From: Ecdyonurus torrentis
Taxonomy: Eukaryota; Arthropoda; Insecta; Ephemeroptera; Heptageniidae
Reading direction: 5' to 3'
DNA: 64,000 bases
Assembly (NCBI GenBank): GCA_949318235.1
Contig: OX439133.1
Location: forward strand, 25,777,229 to 25,841,228
Shown here: positions 1 through 11,640 of the stretch, in pieces
How positions within the stretch are numbered: position 1 is the first letter of the stretch
Layout of the letters: each line of letters opens with the position of its first letter
Position numbers and translations under genes: made by a program
The notes under the pieces: model-generated
Database searches by the model: none
Told to the model about the DNA's origin: nothing
Seen by the model: only the letters and a program-made list of their open reading frames with translations

Positions 1-137
1 CTCTTTTTTGGCTATAGGAACTTTGTAAGTAGGTCACCATCTTCGTTAATGCAATAAATACGTTAATGTTACGTTTTTGCAGGGTGTATCTGCATAACGT
101 CATATTTAATGCACTTGAACGCCATATTAGAATAATA

Positions 138-436
138 GATAATAATAATAAAGATTTTATTGAGCAAATATAATACAATACAAACATTGCACATAGTCAA
201 AAGAGTTACTCAACAGGAGATCAGAAAATGCGAAGCCCATACAAAATTTGATATCCAAAATATAGAAAAGAGTAAGAGATATAATGCAAAGATATATAAC
301 TAGATACTAGTTTTAAATTTAGATGAAGACAAATTTCTGACACTTTTCTCTAACTTATTGTATAAATCAACACTGCGGGAAAAAAAGAAGTATTTTAATA
401 TGCTGCTGAGATACGGGGAACCGGGGAGCAACATAT
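138..436 (-). pseudogene. 5'-truncated LINE 3' end (RT C-terminus and tail)
   Basis: On the minus strand a short open stretch ends at a TAG (bases 300-302). It encodes a tail with the block FFFSRSVDLYNKL and a downstream KSVRNLSS run. This matches the extreme C-terminus usual in CR1/Jockey-type LINE ORF2 proteins (aromatic-aromatic-SRSV-x-LYNKL). After the stop, the minus strand runs through an untranslated stretch to TTGCTCAATAAAATC and an ATT repeat tail, the same kind of 3' end as the LINE tail at 50033-50566. Only about 45 codons remain. It sits inside a family C repeat. Confidence 0.6.
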
Positions 437-468
437 AAATAACATTGCTCAGCATAGGACAAAAATCG

Positions 469-497
<29 letters not shown>
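469..497. repeat. Poly-T run
   Basis: 29 consecutive T. The window has many A or T runs of 20-74 bases. Confidence 0.95.
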
Positions 498-500
<3 letters not shown>

Positions 501-860
501 AATTTTAAATTATTATTAAATTTTTCTTACATACTTGAGATAAAAATTCAACCTGTTAACTGCATTAATGCTCTTAAAAATATATAGCATATATTTTTAA
601 GCTGGCAAAATGAGTCATTTTCCTATGTAGCCCATGTTATTGAGTGATCGAACATGGCGTCGACTTTAACATGAATGCATACACCCTATAGGTGATACGT
701 AAAACAACTCTATACTCTTTATAATATACTTTTTTTTTTAAATACACTCGATTTTATTTGAATTTTAAAGTGTTTGTTTGCTGGAAATAAAGTATGTATG
801 GTAGTTGTACTAATTATTGACATGCTTGCTACAATTATCGGGCAATTGTGTTTGCTGATT

Positions 861-1057
861 GACTGCTTATGTTTACTCAAAATGCGGAAAAGGTAGTGAC
901 CGGAAGAGGAAACCACGTGACGGTAAAAGTGGGAGAAAACTTGATGCCAGCAGCAAGCTAACCTTGAGCTACCTGGAGCTACCTCTCACTTTTACCATCA
1001 CGTGGTTTCCTCTTCCGGTCACTTCCTTTTCCTCATTTTGAGTAAACAGAAGCAGTC
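861..1057. repeat. Foldback (palindromic) element
   Basis: The left arm GACTGCTTATGTTTACTC... returns inverted as ...GAGTAAACAGAAGCAGTC. Arms are about 85 bp and nearly identical, including CCGGAAGAGGAAACCACGTG, with a short spacer near 950-970. Reads in both directions are open but are only the two faces of the palindrome. Confidence 0.85.
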
Positions 1058-1711
1058 TTTGTTTACATTACGTATATCCATGTAAAGACATGGAACGTAA
1101 TAAAATCTTGTATCTTAAAAAAACACTATAATTTTCAAATAAAATGAAATTTTTTTTTACTTTTTTTTTGTTCCGAAATTTTTTTTTTTTAATTTAAAAA
1201 AGATTCTAATTTAACTAAACTTTACCGCTAAAATTTAAATTTCTATACATTTACATGTTATCTTTAAAGTGTAATAACTTAAATATTTGATCGTGTTCCC
1301 ACGTGTTTGACGTATATAACTAAACTTTGAAGTAACATTTCCTCTTTACTTGATGTTAATTTTGTATTTCACGACCGTGCAGTTTGTCAGATACATGCCT
1401 GCCACATACCGCCTTAAAGCCCCTCTGTAGACTTAGGAACATGCCTTTTCATAGCATTGAACACAAAATAGGACCATTGAAACTGGTGTTAATTTTCACC
1501 TCGACACGACCCAAACGGAAACACACAAGAGAGCAAGAAAATTCTGTAAAGTAGGCAATTTGAGGCCAATCTGACGTCAGAGTGTCCGCAATGCATAAGA
1601 AATTGTTGTGCAGTTTGCATAAGTTGACATTTCTCAATTGTCTTTTTGATGTTGCAATTGAATTTTGGGTCAAAATAATTATATTTTTTACAAATCCCAT
1701 TTAATGTTTAA
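1058..1711. other. AT-rich stretch without recognisable feature
   Basis: A-rich and T-rich stretches and an ordinary single-copy-looking segment. No credible open frame, RNA gene or repeat match was seen. Confidence 0.5.
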
Positions 1712-2034
1712 GGGAGTAGAGTACCGACCTTATATCTCAAAAACTAAAAGTGTTTTGTGTCTTAATTTGGTTTCATTGTGTAGCTAAGGGTTACACCTAG
1801 CCGTGATAAAAATTTCATAATGTTTGACCATCCCGAAAAAAAAATTATTGAAATTAACATTGGGCTTTATGGGCTTAAAATTTCAAAAAATCATATACAA
1901 TTAATTTGGACGGTGACCCCCAAAATTTTTATATATTTGAAATTGTCTCAAGCTAAAGTATCATTGTGTAAAATTTCAGATTTTTTTGACGAGAAAAGTT
2001 TAAGTCTAATGGCCGACGTCGGTACCCTACTCCC
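1712..2034 (+). mobile_element. Family B MITE, copy 1
   Basis: 323 bp with inverted ends: left GGGAGTAGAGTACCGAC, right the complement of GGGAGTAGGGTACCGAC. It is flanked on both sides by TTAA (1708-1711 and 2035-2038). The interior reads cattgtgtagctaagggt, gggcttaaaatttc and tggccgacgtcgg. No coding capacity. TTAA duplications are typical of piggyBac and some other cut-and-paste families; the superfamily is inferred from that alone. Confidence 0.8.
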
Positions 2035-2536
2035 TTAATAAATTAAAGAAGGCATGTTTCTAGGCCTGGAGAGGGACCTAATAGGTAGTTTACAGTAACA
2101 TTATCAGTGAGGATCTTCGCTGGACGAAAAATGTACGCAAGTGTAACGTAGAATTAAAAAAATAAAATAATAATAATAAAAAATTAAACATATTTTAATT
2201 AAAAACTCTTATTATTATACATAATTATAATAAAATTATTATTACTACAGCGCAGCGATAGCCATTATGTCACTCAATCTTGCTTGTTGCACAATAATTG
2301 GCCATATGAAATTAGGAAAATATAGAATTTAAAATTACTAGTTATAAAACCTATTTAAATAAGAATTTTAATAAAATTTATTATTATTAATTTTAATATT
2401 TCATTATAATTTTATTTAAATAATATTTATATATTTTAATAAAATAATTTAAAATTAATATTATATAATGTATTATATTTACATAATTATTTAACAAGTT
2501 TTAATTTTATAAAGTAAATAATAATTAACTTATTAT
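2035..2536. other. AT-rich stretch without recognisable feature
   Basis: Mostly A/T with many ATTA/TAAT words. No gene or repeat family recognised. Confidence 0.5.
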
Positions 2537-2882
2537 GGGAGTAGGGGACTGACATCAGCCATTAGAATCAAACTTTTACCGTCAAAAAAATCTGAAATTT
2601 TGCTCAATGATACTTCAGCTTGAGACAATTTCTAATATATAAAAATTAAAAATTTTGTGGAGTCACCTTGCAAATAAATTTTATATGATTTTTTAAAATT
2701 TTATGCCCATAAGGGCCATATTAATTTCAATAATTTTTTTTGGGGGGGGGGGGGGGGGGGATGGTCAACATTATGAAATTTTTATCACAGCTAGGTGTAA
2801 ACTTTAGCTACACAATGACACCAAATTTAGACCCAACACTCGTTCTAGTTTTTTTTAGATATTAAGTCAGTACTCTACTCAC
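2537..2882 (-). mobile_element. Family B MITE, copy 2, with a poly-G run
   Basis: Inverted relative to copy 1, with diverged ends and flanks (TTAT left, TTAA right). It carries a run of 19 G at 2742-2760, where other copies have a short run of purines. Confidence 0.75.
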
Positions 2883-3464
2883 TTAATGATATTTTATATC
2901 AAATAATAAAATTGTTATAATTTGCAGCGATTGCACATTTGTCACTCGTTTTACAATGGTAAATATCTTATATCATGCTTGTTACACAACACTTATGCAC
3001 AGTAAAGCATAGCAAGAGATTTTAAGTAATAAGCTATGTAATTTTGTTTCTATAACTTTTACAATAATTTAAACAAAATTTAATATCATTATTAATTTTA
3101 ATATTAATAATTTTAATATTTTATAGTAATTTTATTATTTTATTTTAAAATTTATATATTTCAATAAAATAATTGAAAAAGAATATTACCTATACATATA
3201 AATTTATTTAATAATTTAACAAGTTTAAATATTATTATATCAATTTTTTGTAACTATTATTATAATTAACAAAAATGAATTAAAATATAGATCATAATTC
3301 ATAATAGAGATAAGTAGATATAGATATATAGATAGATAAATGGAGATAAATAGCAGAAATTTATATATTTTATTAAAAATAAAAAGGTAAATAATAAAAT
3401 GTGTTAAATTATATTTTAATTGCTATTTCAAAACCAGACCAGTGTTGTTAATTACTAAATAAAT
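2883..3464. other. AT-rich stretch without recognisable feature
   Basis: Very AT-rich, with ATAGATA-type words at 3310-3345. Nothing coding seen. Confidence 0.5.
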
Positions 3465-3545
3465 GTACTATACTATATTGTGTAGTATACTAAATAGAAC
3501 AATATGTATTACATGACGCTTTTTATACCACTTAATATGTACACA

Positions 3546-3621
<76 letters not shown>
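3465..3621 (+). repeat. Family M segment with (GA)n microsatellite
   Basis: 3465-3547 (actatattgtgtagtatac ... gtacacaata) reappears inverted at 41761-41865. In both places it ends in CACAATAGAGAG or its complement. Here the GA run spans about 3548-3621. Confidence 0.75.
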
Positions 3622-3623
<2 letters not shown>

Positions 3624-3678
3624 ATCTGTAAACAACAACTCACTGAAATATACAATGTTACCTATTCTAAAAATTATC

Positions 3679-4006
3679 GACCAGAGAAAACCATAAACAT
3701 TTATATCACAAAACACATGATTGGACTTACGTAAATAACTTTAGTTTGTCTCAAAACACAATTTAACAGTAGCTCCGTAGCAGTGATCAGAAATTTCGAT
3801 TTATGCAACCCGCAGAACATTTTCATAGTAATTTTTTCATGTTTCTGACGTCATAATCATGAATAGTCACTTAAATTGCATAATTTACAGTATTTTCACG
3901 TTCTCTCGTGGAGCTACATTAACATTCTGGTAAAAATTGTCATCAGTTTTGAAGATCCTATTTCGTGTTTATTCATTAAAAAGCACATGATGTTTTATGC
4001 CTTTAA
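3679..4006 (+). mobile_element. Family A repeat, copy 1
   Basis: Begins GACCAGAGAAAAC and ends near TATGCCTTTAA. It carries the family markers tttatgcaacccgca, gtttctgacgtcat, tctcgtggagctacatt and ccctatttcgtg-like text. Non-coding. Confidence 0.75.
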
Positions 4007-4027
4007 GCATTTTCTTTATACTGAAAT

Positions 4028-4281
4028 AGGGTGTATCCATATGACGTCATATTTAATGTGCTTGGACGCCATACTGGAGTAATCTTCAGTGGAATCTTCT
4101 TCTTTTTAATTTTCTTTGGAAAATCGGTTAATTTTATTGTTATCATTATTTTTCTCACATACTTGAGATACTCATTCAACTTATTAACATAATAAATGCT
4201 CTCAAATATATTGTTTAGTATTTTAAACTGTCAAAATGTTTCATTTTCCTATAATTTTAACATGAATCCATAGACTCTATT
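4028..4281 (+). mobile_element. Family C repeat, copy 2
   Basis: Starts AGGGTGTATCCATATGACGTC and ends with tttaacatgaatccatagactctat. It follows family A copy 1 after about 20 bp. Confidence 0.7.
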
Positions 4282-4346
4282 GTACTGTACAACCCAACGG
4301 ATACGCGTGTAATGTATTGTAGTTATTATGTTTTACTTGCGTTTTG

Positions 4347-4347
<1 letters not shown>

Positions 4348-4421
<74 letters not shown>
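4348..4421. repeat. Poly-T run of 74 bases
   Basis: Unbroken T run, the longest homopolymer in the window. The open frame through it is meaningless. Confidence 0.95.
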
Positions 4422-4422
<1 letters not shown>

Positions 4423-5034
4423 AAAGCAAAGTTGTTTCTAATAATTAAAATATTTTGTTTCTTATTATTTTCCTTTCACATATACAAAATATTCTAAAAT
4501 ATGCTGATTTTTATGTTAAATTACTTTTTTTTAATTGTTTTTCAAGGAATTTTTAATTACTATAATTTATTAAATTTTAATTAAAAAGTCAGAATAATTA
4601 ATTTTTAAAAGGGTAAAAAAGTTTAAATATTAAAAAACTTTTTGATATATATTTGAAAAGTAATAACATAAATTTTTAAGATTTTTTTTTCATTATTATT
4701 TTTAAAGAAGTAAATTTCCAGCAAGTGAATAAAAGTGTAAGTTTATCTGTTTTTACGTGTTTTATACAACGGTATGCACCAAGATAACATCAGAGTTTGT
4801 TAATACTTTTTCTTAAACATTTTTCCTCTTATTGACTCCAAAATTTATGCAGGTAATCATTATAATATTGAAGTTAATGAGCAGTAATATTTTTATTTTT
4901 ATTTATTATTATTATTATTTGTAATTATACTATTTATTATCCTATAACTTGATAAGAATAAGAGAAAAGAGGGTGCTTCCGGCCGCCGCGGTTTAAATAA
5001 CTTCTTGTTATGGGAATTATATAAAAAAAACTTG
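4422..5034. other. AT-rich stretch without recognisable feature
   Basis: No credible coding potential. The short GC-richer word at 4977-4992 (ttccggccgccgcggttt) is unexplained. Confidence 0.5.
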
Positions 5035-5176
5035 CATGTCCTTGCACTTTGTCCCCATGTTAGTGGTACCTAATGCATTGTCCAGCATAAGGGGAAACAT
5101 AATTTCTCCTAAGTTTTCGCATAAAAAGTTTTTATTTCAACTAAACAAATTTTTCTCATATTCTTCGAGCTTATAT
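5035..5176 (-). repeat. Family K repeat, copy 1 (partial)
   Basis: Shares ttgcactttgtccccatg, aaggggaaacat and catattcttcgagctta with copies at 7299-7590 (opposite orientation) and 55343-55624 (same orientation). It is cut off by the ATTC array. Confidence 0.65.
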
Positions 5177-5365
5177 ATTCATTCATTCATTCATTCATTC
5201 ATTCATTCATTCATTCATTCATTCATTCATTCATTCATTCATTCATTCATTCATTCATTCATTCATTCATTCATTCATTCATTCATTCATTCATTCATTC
5301 ATTCATTCATTCATTCATTCATTCATTCATTCATTCATTCATTCATTCATTCATTCATTCATTCA
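5177..5365. repeat. (ATTC)n microsatellite, about 47 units
   Basis: Perfect ATTC repeats. The array begins exactly inside a family K repeat, after cgagcttata. Confidence 0.95.
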
Positions 5366-5769
5366 TAATAAGTCAACATTCATACGTATGTGTACATACT
5401 CCTGTAATTTTAAATTTAAATTCACAATTCTAGTTTTTATAATAACAAATCCAACTTTTCAACTTGCAGTCATAAAGGATATTCTTCATTATTATAATTA
5501 TTGTTCTCTATTGTGCCATTAAAATATCAAACAATAAAATAATGACAAATGAAGTTTCTATACATAAAGTTACAATTTCTTCTTCTTCTTTTTTGTTTAG
5601 ATAAAGTTCTGCTTTCATGATCCATTCATCATTAAATTTATTATAATAATGATATTGTGACATTTCATAATTATAATTATGAATCGTATTAGGTGCTTTA
5701 ATTGGATATAAAATAATAATAATAATATATCGGTTTGCTTTTACTTGTTAGTTTTTATTCTCCTTTTCG
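5366..5769. other. AT-rich stretch without recognisable feature
   Basis: No open frame or repeat family recognised. Confidence 0.5.
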
Positions 5770-5925
<156 letters not shown>

Positions 5926-6044
5926 AAAGGGAATAGAACATTCAGACTAAAACGAGGTATTATCAGAAATGAATAGCATTAATTAACGAGACAAAAAAAT
6001 TGAATATGTTGTTCTAAAAAAGCTTTATGTTTCATTTTATGCCA

Positions 6045-6660
6045 CGCTACACGGAAAAAAAAATACTTTCTATGGCATGTACATGAACCTGTATTTTGCA
6101 ATAGGTACACTTTAATTTGGAACAGGTAGTCATAAATAAACTACAATACAACTTAATTAAAGGGAGTAGGGTACCGACCTTATATCTGAAAAAACTAGAA
6201 GTGTTTGGGGTCTAAATTTGACATCATTGTGTAGCTAAGGGTCACACCTAGCCGTGATAAAAATTTCATGATATTTGACCGTTCCGAAAAAAAAGAAAAA
6301 GTGATTGAAATTAACACTGGGCCTTATGGACATAAAATTTCAAAAAATAAAATAAAATTAATTTGCACGGTGACCCCCCAAAATTTTTATATATTTGAAA
6401 TTGTCTCAAGCTGAAGTATCATTGTGCAAAATTTCAGATTTTTTTGACGAGACAAGTTCGAGTCTAATGGCCGACGTCGGCCCCCTACTGCCTTAATTGA
6501 GTCACACCTTTATTGTAGCATAGTACACCTGCATTATGTATTATTGTAGTATAATAATAATACCTGTGTTCAAAGCTATATATCTACCTATTGCATTTTT
6601 AGTATTATAGCCTTTTTTGAGATAGTATTTTTGAGATATTTAATAAAGTATTTTTTTTAA
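6045..6660 (+). repeat. Family H repeat, copy 1, split by a family B MITE
   Basis: Left part (acacggaaaaaaaaa ... tgtattttgcaataggtacac) and right part (gagtcacacctttattgtagc ... cctattgcattttt) are both found around 39870-40440. There a different element separates them. Here the separator is family B at 6162-6492. Confidence 0.65.
6162..6492 (+). mobile_element. Family B MITE, copy 3
   Basis: Ends GGGAGTAGGGTACCGACC and its complement, with TTAA at 6157-6160 and 6493-6496. The 331-bp interior is like copy 1. Confidence 0.8.
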
Positions 6661-6708
6661 AGTTATCTCTTTACATGGTTTATATTTATTTTTTATTATA
6701 GGTCTTAA

Positions 6709-7065
6709 AGGCACATATAAACAAACATGTGATTTTTTATGAATAAACACAAAATGGAATCTTCAAAACTGATGACAATTTTTACCAGAATGTTAATGTA
6801 GCCCCACGAGAGAGCTTGAAAAAACTGTAAAGTATGCAATTTGCGTAACAATTTATGTTTATGACGTTATAAACATGCAAAAATTAGTATAAAAATGTTG
6901 TGCGGGTTGCATAAATCGAAAAAAATTTATCACTGCTATGGGGATAAAACCTATATGAAACTGTAACTGCTACTGTTGGGTTTTAACACAAACTAAAGTT
7001 ATTTATGTAAATCCCATCAAGTGTTTTGTGATATAAATGCTTATGTTTTTCCCTGGTCTATTCCT
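6709..7065 (-). mobile_element. Family A repeat, copy 2 (clean TTAA flanks)
   Basis: 357 bp flanked by TTAA at 6705-6708 and 7066-7069. In family orientation it starts AGGAATAGACCAGG and ends ...TGTGCCT. It contains cccacgagagagc and ataaatcg blocks. A useful reference copy for the element's limits. Confidence 0.75.
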
Positions 7066-7298
7066 TTAATTATTTTGCATGTAGAAAATAAGATAGTCTA
7101 AAAAAAAATGAGTGGATTACTTAAAGAGTAAGTTCAGGGGTTACATCATGGCTTCTTCAATGTTAGATAATGAGAAGAACTGTTCATAAACTCACATATA
7201 ATGACCCAAAACCCTTCCGTAGCCCCGCAAACTCGTGATCATCCTACGATTTATGCAACCTGTCCCGTATATTTTACGTCATAGTTACGACTTTACAA

Positions 7299-7590
7299 TA
7301 GACCGGTTGCACTCTTATTTAAGAACCGCCATTTTGTTGGTCAGCAATACATAGTCCAGTATAGGAAAAACATCATTTTTATTTTTTTTAATAGCAAAAG
7401 AAGCTTCAAATCTCAATCAAAGCCTTATTTCTAGCTCCTAATAAGCTCGAAGAATATTAGAAAAATTCGTTCAGTTAAAATAAACTCTTTTCAAGTGAAA
7501 AATTAGGAGAAACGATGTTTCCCCTATGCTGAACAATGTATTAGGCACCACAAACATGGCGACAAAGCGCAAGGATGTGAAAGGGGTCTA
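7299..7590 (+). repeat. Family K repeat, copy 2
   Basis: Ends TAGACCGGTTGCAC and the complement of TAGACCCCTTTCAC, giving imperfect inverted termini. Contains gccattttgttggtcagc and ggagaaacgatgtttcccc. Confidence 0.65.
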
Positions 7591-8235
7591 TTACTATATT
7601 TAATCCACTTAAGAAGAAGAAAAAGAAGAAAAAAAAAATGATAAAATGAAAAGAAAAGTATTTGGAATATTTTAAACAAATAATTAATGATTATAAATGA
7701 AAGCACGAATGAGATCCTTTTCTATATAGCCAAATTTATTTATACATATTTTTACCAATTAGTGTCTAAAAAAAAGTTGAATTTTTTTCTAAAGAAAGAA
7801 AAAATTTGAACACAAAAGAGCTTCTAAAAATAAATCCTAAAAAATTATTTTTAACACTACTTATAATTCATTTATTTATATATATATATTTTTTTTTAAG
7901 CCACAGAATTTTTTGAATTTATTTTTAGCTTGATGCTTCTTAATTTTAATACGAGAAAAAAAAGGTGGGAGCATTGAAAAGGATAAAAATAAAATGGGTA
8001 AATACAAAAGAAAATATTTTCAAAGATTATTTTGAAAGTATATACTTTAAGATTATAAATTATTGATTTTTTTTTGCTTCCTGTTTTAAAATTAAAAAAT
8101 ATACAAAGAAAAAGGTGAAAAAATGTTGTATTTTTGTATATATTAAAAGGGAAGATTATTATTTTTAATTTGTTTCTATTTTTGGATCATGTTTTTTAAA
8201 AAATATTATGTTGAAAAATAATTCATGAAAATACT
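7591..8235. other. AT-rich stretch without recognisable feature
   Basis: Purine/pyrimidine-rich and AT-rich text with no coding signal or family match. Confidence 0.5.
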
Positions 8236-8506
8236 AAAGGAGTAGACCAGAGAAAAACATAAGCATTTATTTCACAAAACACTTGATAGGACTTACATAA
8301 ATAACTTTAGTTTGTCTTAACCCAACTGTAGCTCCGTAGCAATGATAAGAAAATTTCGATTTATGCAACCCGTACAACATTTTCATACTAATTTTGGCAT
8401 GTTTCTGACGTCATAAACATGAATAGTCACGCAAATTGCATACTTTACAGTATTTTCACGTTCTCTCGTGGGGCTACATTAACATTCTGGTAAAAATTAT
8501 CAGCAG
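8236..8506 (+). mobile_element. Family A repeat, copy 3 (3' end missing)
   Basis: Begins AAGGAGTAGACCAGAG and carries ctgacgtcataaac. It stops at the cagcagTTAA junction, where a family B MITE starts. Confidence 0.7.
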
Positions 8507-8510
8507 TTAA

Positions 8511-9067
8511 GGACATTAGCACATTAGACTCAAACTTTTATCGTCCAAAAAATCTGAAATTTTGCACAATGATACTTCAGCTTGAGACAATTTCACATAT
8601 ATTAATTTTAGGGGTTCACTGTGCAAATTAGTTTTATATGATTTTTTGAAATTTTAAGCCCATAAGGCCTAATGTTAATTTCAATAATTTTTTTCTTTTT
8701 TTGGTATTGTCAAACATTTTGAAATTTTTATCACTGCTTGTGCTAGGTGTGACCCTTAGCTACACAATGACACGAAATTTATAGACCTAAAACACTTCTA
8801 GTTTTTGAGATATAAGGTCGGTACCCTACTCGCGGAAAAAATTATCTAAAGAGTTACTATTTAGACTTTTTTTTATAATAGTTTCATTAGATACAAACTA
8901 AACTTTTTAGAATCTAAAGAGTTAACTATTTACCGCTAAAGAAATTACATTTATACTAACGAGTTACTCTTTAAAATTTTCTCAAAAGAGTTATTGGTTT
9001 GTACTAAAGAGTTATATACTTAATTGGATCTGAATAATATCTTTAAATTTGTGTTTTCCGTGCTCCC
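8511..9067 (-). mobile_element. Family B MITE, copy 4, with family G element inside its end
   Basis: TTAA at 8507-8510 and 9068-9071. The first terminus is partly deleted (TTAAGGacattag). The other terminus, ccctactc...tccc, is split by a family G element at about 8831-9063, with CTC repeated on both sides. Confidence 0.65.
8831..9063 (+). mobile_element. Family G element, copy 1
   Basis: About 233 bp with ends GCGGAAAA and the complement of CACGGAAAA. The interior has ctaaagagttactatttagac and ttattggtttgtactaaa. A second copy lies at 52190-52432. The CTC duplication at the insertion is a 3-bp target duplication, as in Harbinger-type elements. Confidence 0.6.
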
Positions 9068-9071
9068 TTAA

Positions 9072-9284
9072 TTTATTATTATTATTATTTTCTGTAATTT
9101 TGAAAACGAATATTTTGCTCATCCTCATGTTGACTTAATAAAAGATATAATGGGAAAGTTCCAAGTTTGCTTCATATTTTCTTAACAAACAAATCAGATT
9201 TACATTGCTATAAAATTTAAAATTTATATAATATTTGTTGAGTTTTTAAATAAATTTATTTGATTTTTTTTTAATAAAGCCTAT

Positions 9285-9319
<35 letters not shown>

Positions 9320-9469
9320 CTTTTTTTTTTAGGAAACGAAGCAATTGTTATGAAATAAATTTTTAAAGTATATAGAGTTAAATATATTTGAGAACATATA
9401 TTTCGTTATTTGCTATCTAGTGTTATAATATGTTTGTAATATAGTGAATAAAATTAAAAGCATAGAAAA
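9072..9469. other. AT-rich stretch with a T run
   Basis: Holds a T run at 9289-9330 broken by one C. Otherwise nothing recognised. Confidence 0.5.
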
Positions 9470-9795
9470 CATGAAACAACATGTACTTTTTAACCATTAA
9501 ACACAAAATAGGATCTTCAAAACTGATAATAATTTTTACCAGAATATTAATGTAGCTCCACAAGAGAGCGTGAAAAAACTGTAAAGTATGCAATTTGAGT
9601 AAATATTCATGTTTATGACGTCAGAAAGAGGCAAAAATTGGTGAGAAAATGTTGTGCGGGTTGCATAAATTGAAATTTTCTGATCACTGCTTTGGTGCTA
9701 CATTTTGAGTCCAATTGATGTTATTTATGTAAGTCCCATTAAGTCCCATTATGTGTTTTGTGGTGTAAATGATAATGTTTTTATGTTGTTTATGC
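9470..9795 (-). mobile_element. Family A repeat, copy 4
   Basis: Contains the complements of the family blocks: caaaataggatcttcaaaac, ccacaagagagcgtg, gacgtcagaaa, ttgcataaattgaa. Confidence 0.7.
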
Positions 9796-10165
9796 TTTTA
9801 AGCGTTATACAGAGTATTCACTAGCGCGTGATATTATATAACAATTGAATATCTCCGTAAATTTTTGAGACATTTGAAAGAATCTACTACCCCGATATAG
9901 AAAAAATGTATAAGTTTTTTTCTATACCTATATCATTAACAAAACTTTGTGGTTTGTAGCCCTTTAGGGGGTGAAAACCAAAAACACAATTTTCAATATA
10001 CTACTTTTTGAATACTTTATCTCAAAAAAATTATGTCATTCCTTTTTCGTGGCTATTAGAAGTCGTTTATTATAATTATATAAAAAAATCCAAAAAAAAT
10101 CTTGAAAAAAAATTTCTTTAGTAATTGGGGGTAAAATAGATTTTGGACTTTTCAATGGAAAATTC

Positions 10166-10206
<41 letters not shown>

Positions 10207-10691
10207 TTTATTAGGGTGTTGGTAAAATCCAAATAGCCCAAAAATTCACGGATATATTTAATTTTATTTAATATTACTAATAAGAATTAGTAAATACCCT
10301 GTATATTCAGTAGTAAAAAGAAACTTTTTTGTATTACAGCATAATATAATTAAGACGGCAAAATATAAAATCTTCAATTTCGTTTTTCAAAAGCAGGCAA
10401 AAAAAAAAAAAAAAAAAAAAAAATCTTTACCACTTGTAGTAAAATCCCCGTCAGTGCCTCATTTTCAGCCTTATAAATAATATATCTCTTTATATTCTAC
10501 TACAAAATTTAGTGGGCAGGAAAAAATGCAACAAGAAGCGAAAAAAGATTTCTGAAGAGATTCTTGAATAAGTTAGCAGATTGGCTGTTGTTCAATTTTA
10601 TTCAAGTGCGTCTTTCCTCTTCACATTTATTGCAGCAAATATTTCAGAGTATTATTTGAGAGAATTTTGAACATTTTCTTGCCTTTTAAAG
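9796..10691. other. AT-rich stretch with A runs
   Basis: A runs at about 10171-10202 and 10401-10423. The block agcccttt-agggggtgaaaacc near 9957-9980 looks like decayed transposon text, but no reading frame survives. Confidence 0.4.
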
Positions 10692-10749
10692 GAATAGACC
10701 AGAACAAATAAACATAAGCATTTACATATTCCAAAAACCTTGATTGGAC
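10692..10749 (+). repeat. Family A 5' fragment
   Basis: aggaatagaccagaac ... cttgattggact is the first ~60 bp of family A. It is cut at the TTAA where the foldback element starts. Confidence 0.65.
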
Positions 10750-10753
10750 TTAA

Positions 10754-11141
10754 AGCCCTTGTCAACTTACTTTTTTTATCATTTAGAATACTAGATTGAT
10801 AATTACCGTACCTTATTTTCCACGAACACGTTGATTTTGTATTTATTGATATTAATTTTTATTTTAGTGGTTATTTTACGCATCTGACGTCACAATGTAC
10901 CGATGGGGTCGTGATAGGGGTAAAGAAGTTGAGGGAGGGGCTTAAATTTGTCACGTGACCAGAGCGGTGACTGTGATTGGCGGCGGTACATTGTGATGTC
11001 AGATACGTGATACAACCGCAAAAAGAAAATAAATGAAAATAAATACAAAATCAATGTGTTGGTGTCTAATTCATGGATATTAAGGTGTGATAATTATCAA
11101 TCTAGTATTCTAAATGATAAAAAAGTAAGTTGATATGGGCT
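10754..11141. mobile_element. TTAA-flanked foldback MITE
   Basis: 388 bp with long inverted ends (AGCCC ... tcaacttacttttttatc ... tagattgataatta and its complement, about 60 bp). Flanked by TTAA at 10750-10753 and 11142-11145. The interior is GC-richer (gatggggtcgtgatagggg, ggcggcggtacattgtga). Non-coding. Confidence 0.75.
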
Positions 11142-11145
11142 TTAA

Positions 11146-11640
11146 AGGTCATCCAGAGCATACAAATACCTTTTTCATTAATAAAACACTTTTTTTTTCT
11201 TTTTTTCAAAAATACATTTATTTTGTCCAAGAACCTAATTTTAATTTCCTAAATGTATAATCAAATTTTCAGCTTACTACTTTTTGAATTGAATGTGAAA
11301 AATCCTGACGTTAGAAATGATCTTACTTTCTTTACAACTTTTTCACGCTCTCTTATGGGGTTCCAATGAGGAAGTTTCCATAAAGTTAAGACTCTGATTT
11401 AAGCACATTTTTAGAAAGAGTATAAATAGTAGATTCCATTGAAGTCAATATTTACCTTTTTTAGTTACATTTCAGTGATTAAATCTCCTCTAAAAAGTAC
11501 CTACCACGCCCCCCTAGAAGACCCTTGCGTTCGTATTTTGCAAATTTTAAAAGCGAGAATATCAAAATTAACTTTATTTTCAACAGATTTTATGCTTTCC
11601 ATGACATAAATGCAGCATAAATTACGTAATTTATTATTTC
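11146..11640. other. Unassigned stretch
   Basis: No gene. A block near 11325-11390 (ctttttcacgctctcttatgg) is a diverged piece of family A. Confidence 0.4.

Larger units (their letters stand above)
81..689 (+). repeat. Family C repeat, copy 1, interrupted by a LINE tail
   Basis: Starts AGGGTGTATCTGCATAACG and ends GCATACACCCTATA, so the ends are inverted over about 14 bases. The middle holds the family block (caacctgttaactgcattaatgctc, then gagtcattttcctatg, then the catggcgtcgactttaacatg end). Positions about 138-436 are foreign (LINE tail) and 469-497 is a T run. Non-coding and MITE-like. Bases 1-80 show nothing recognisable. Confidence 0.7.
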
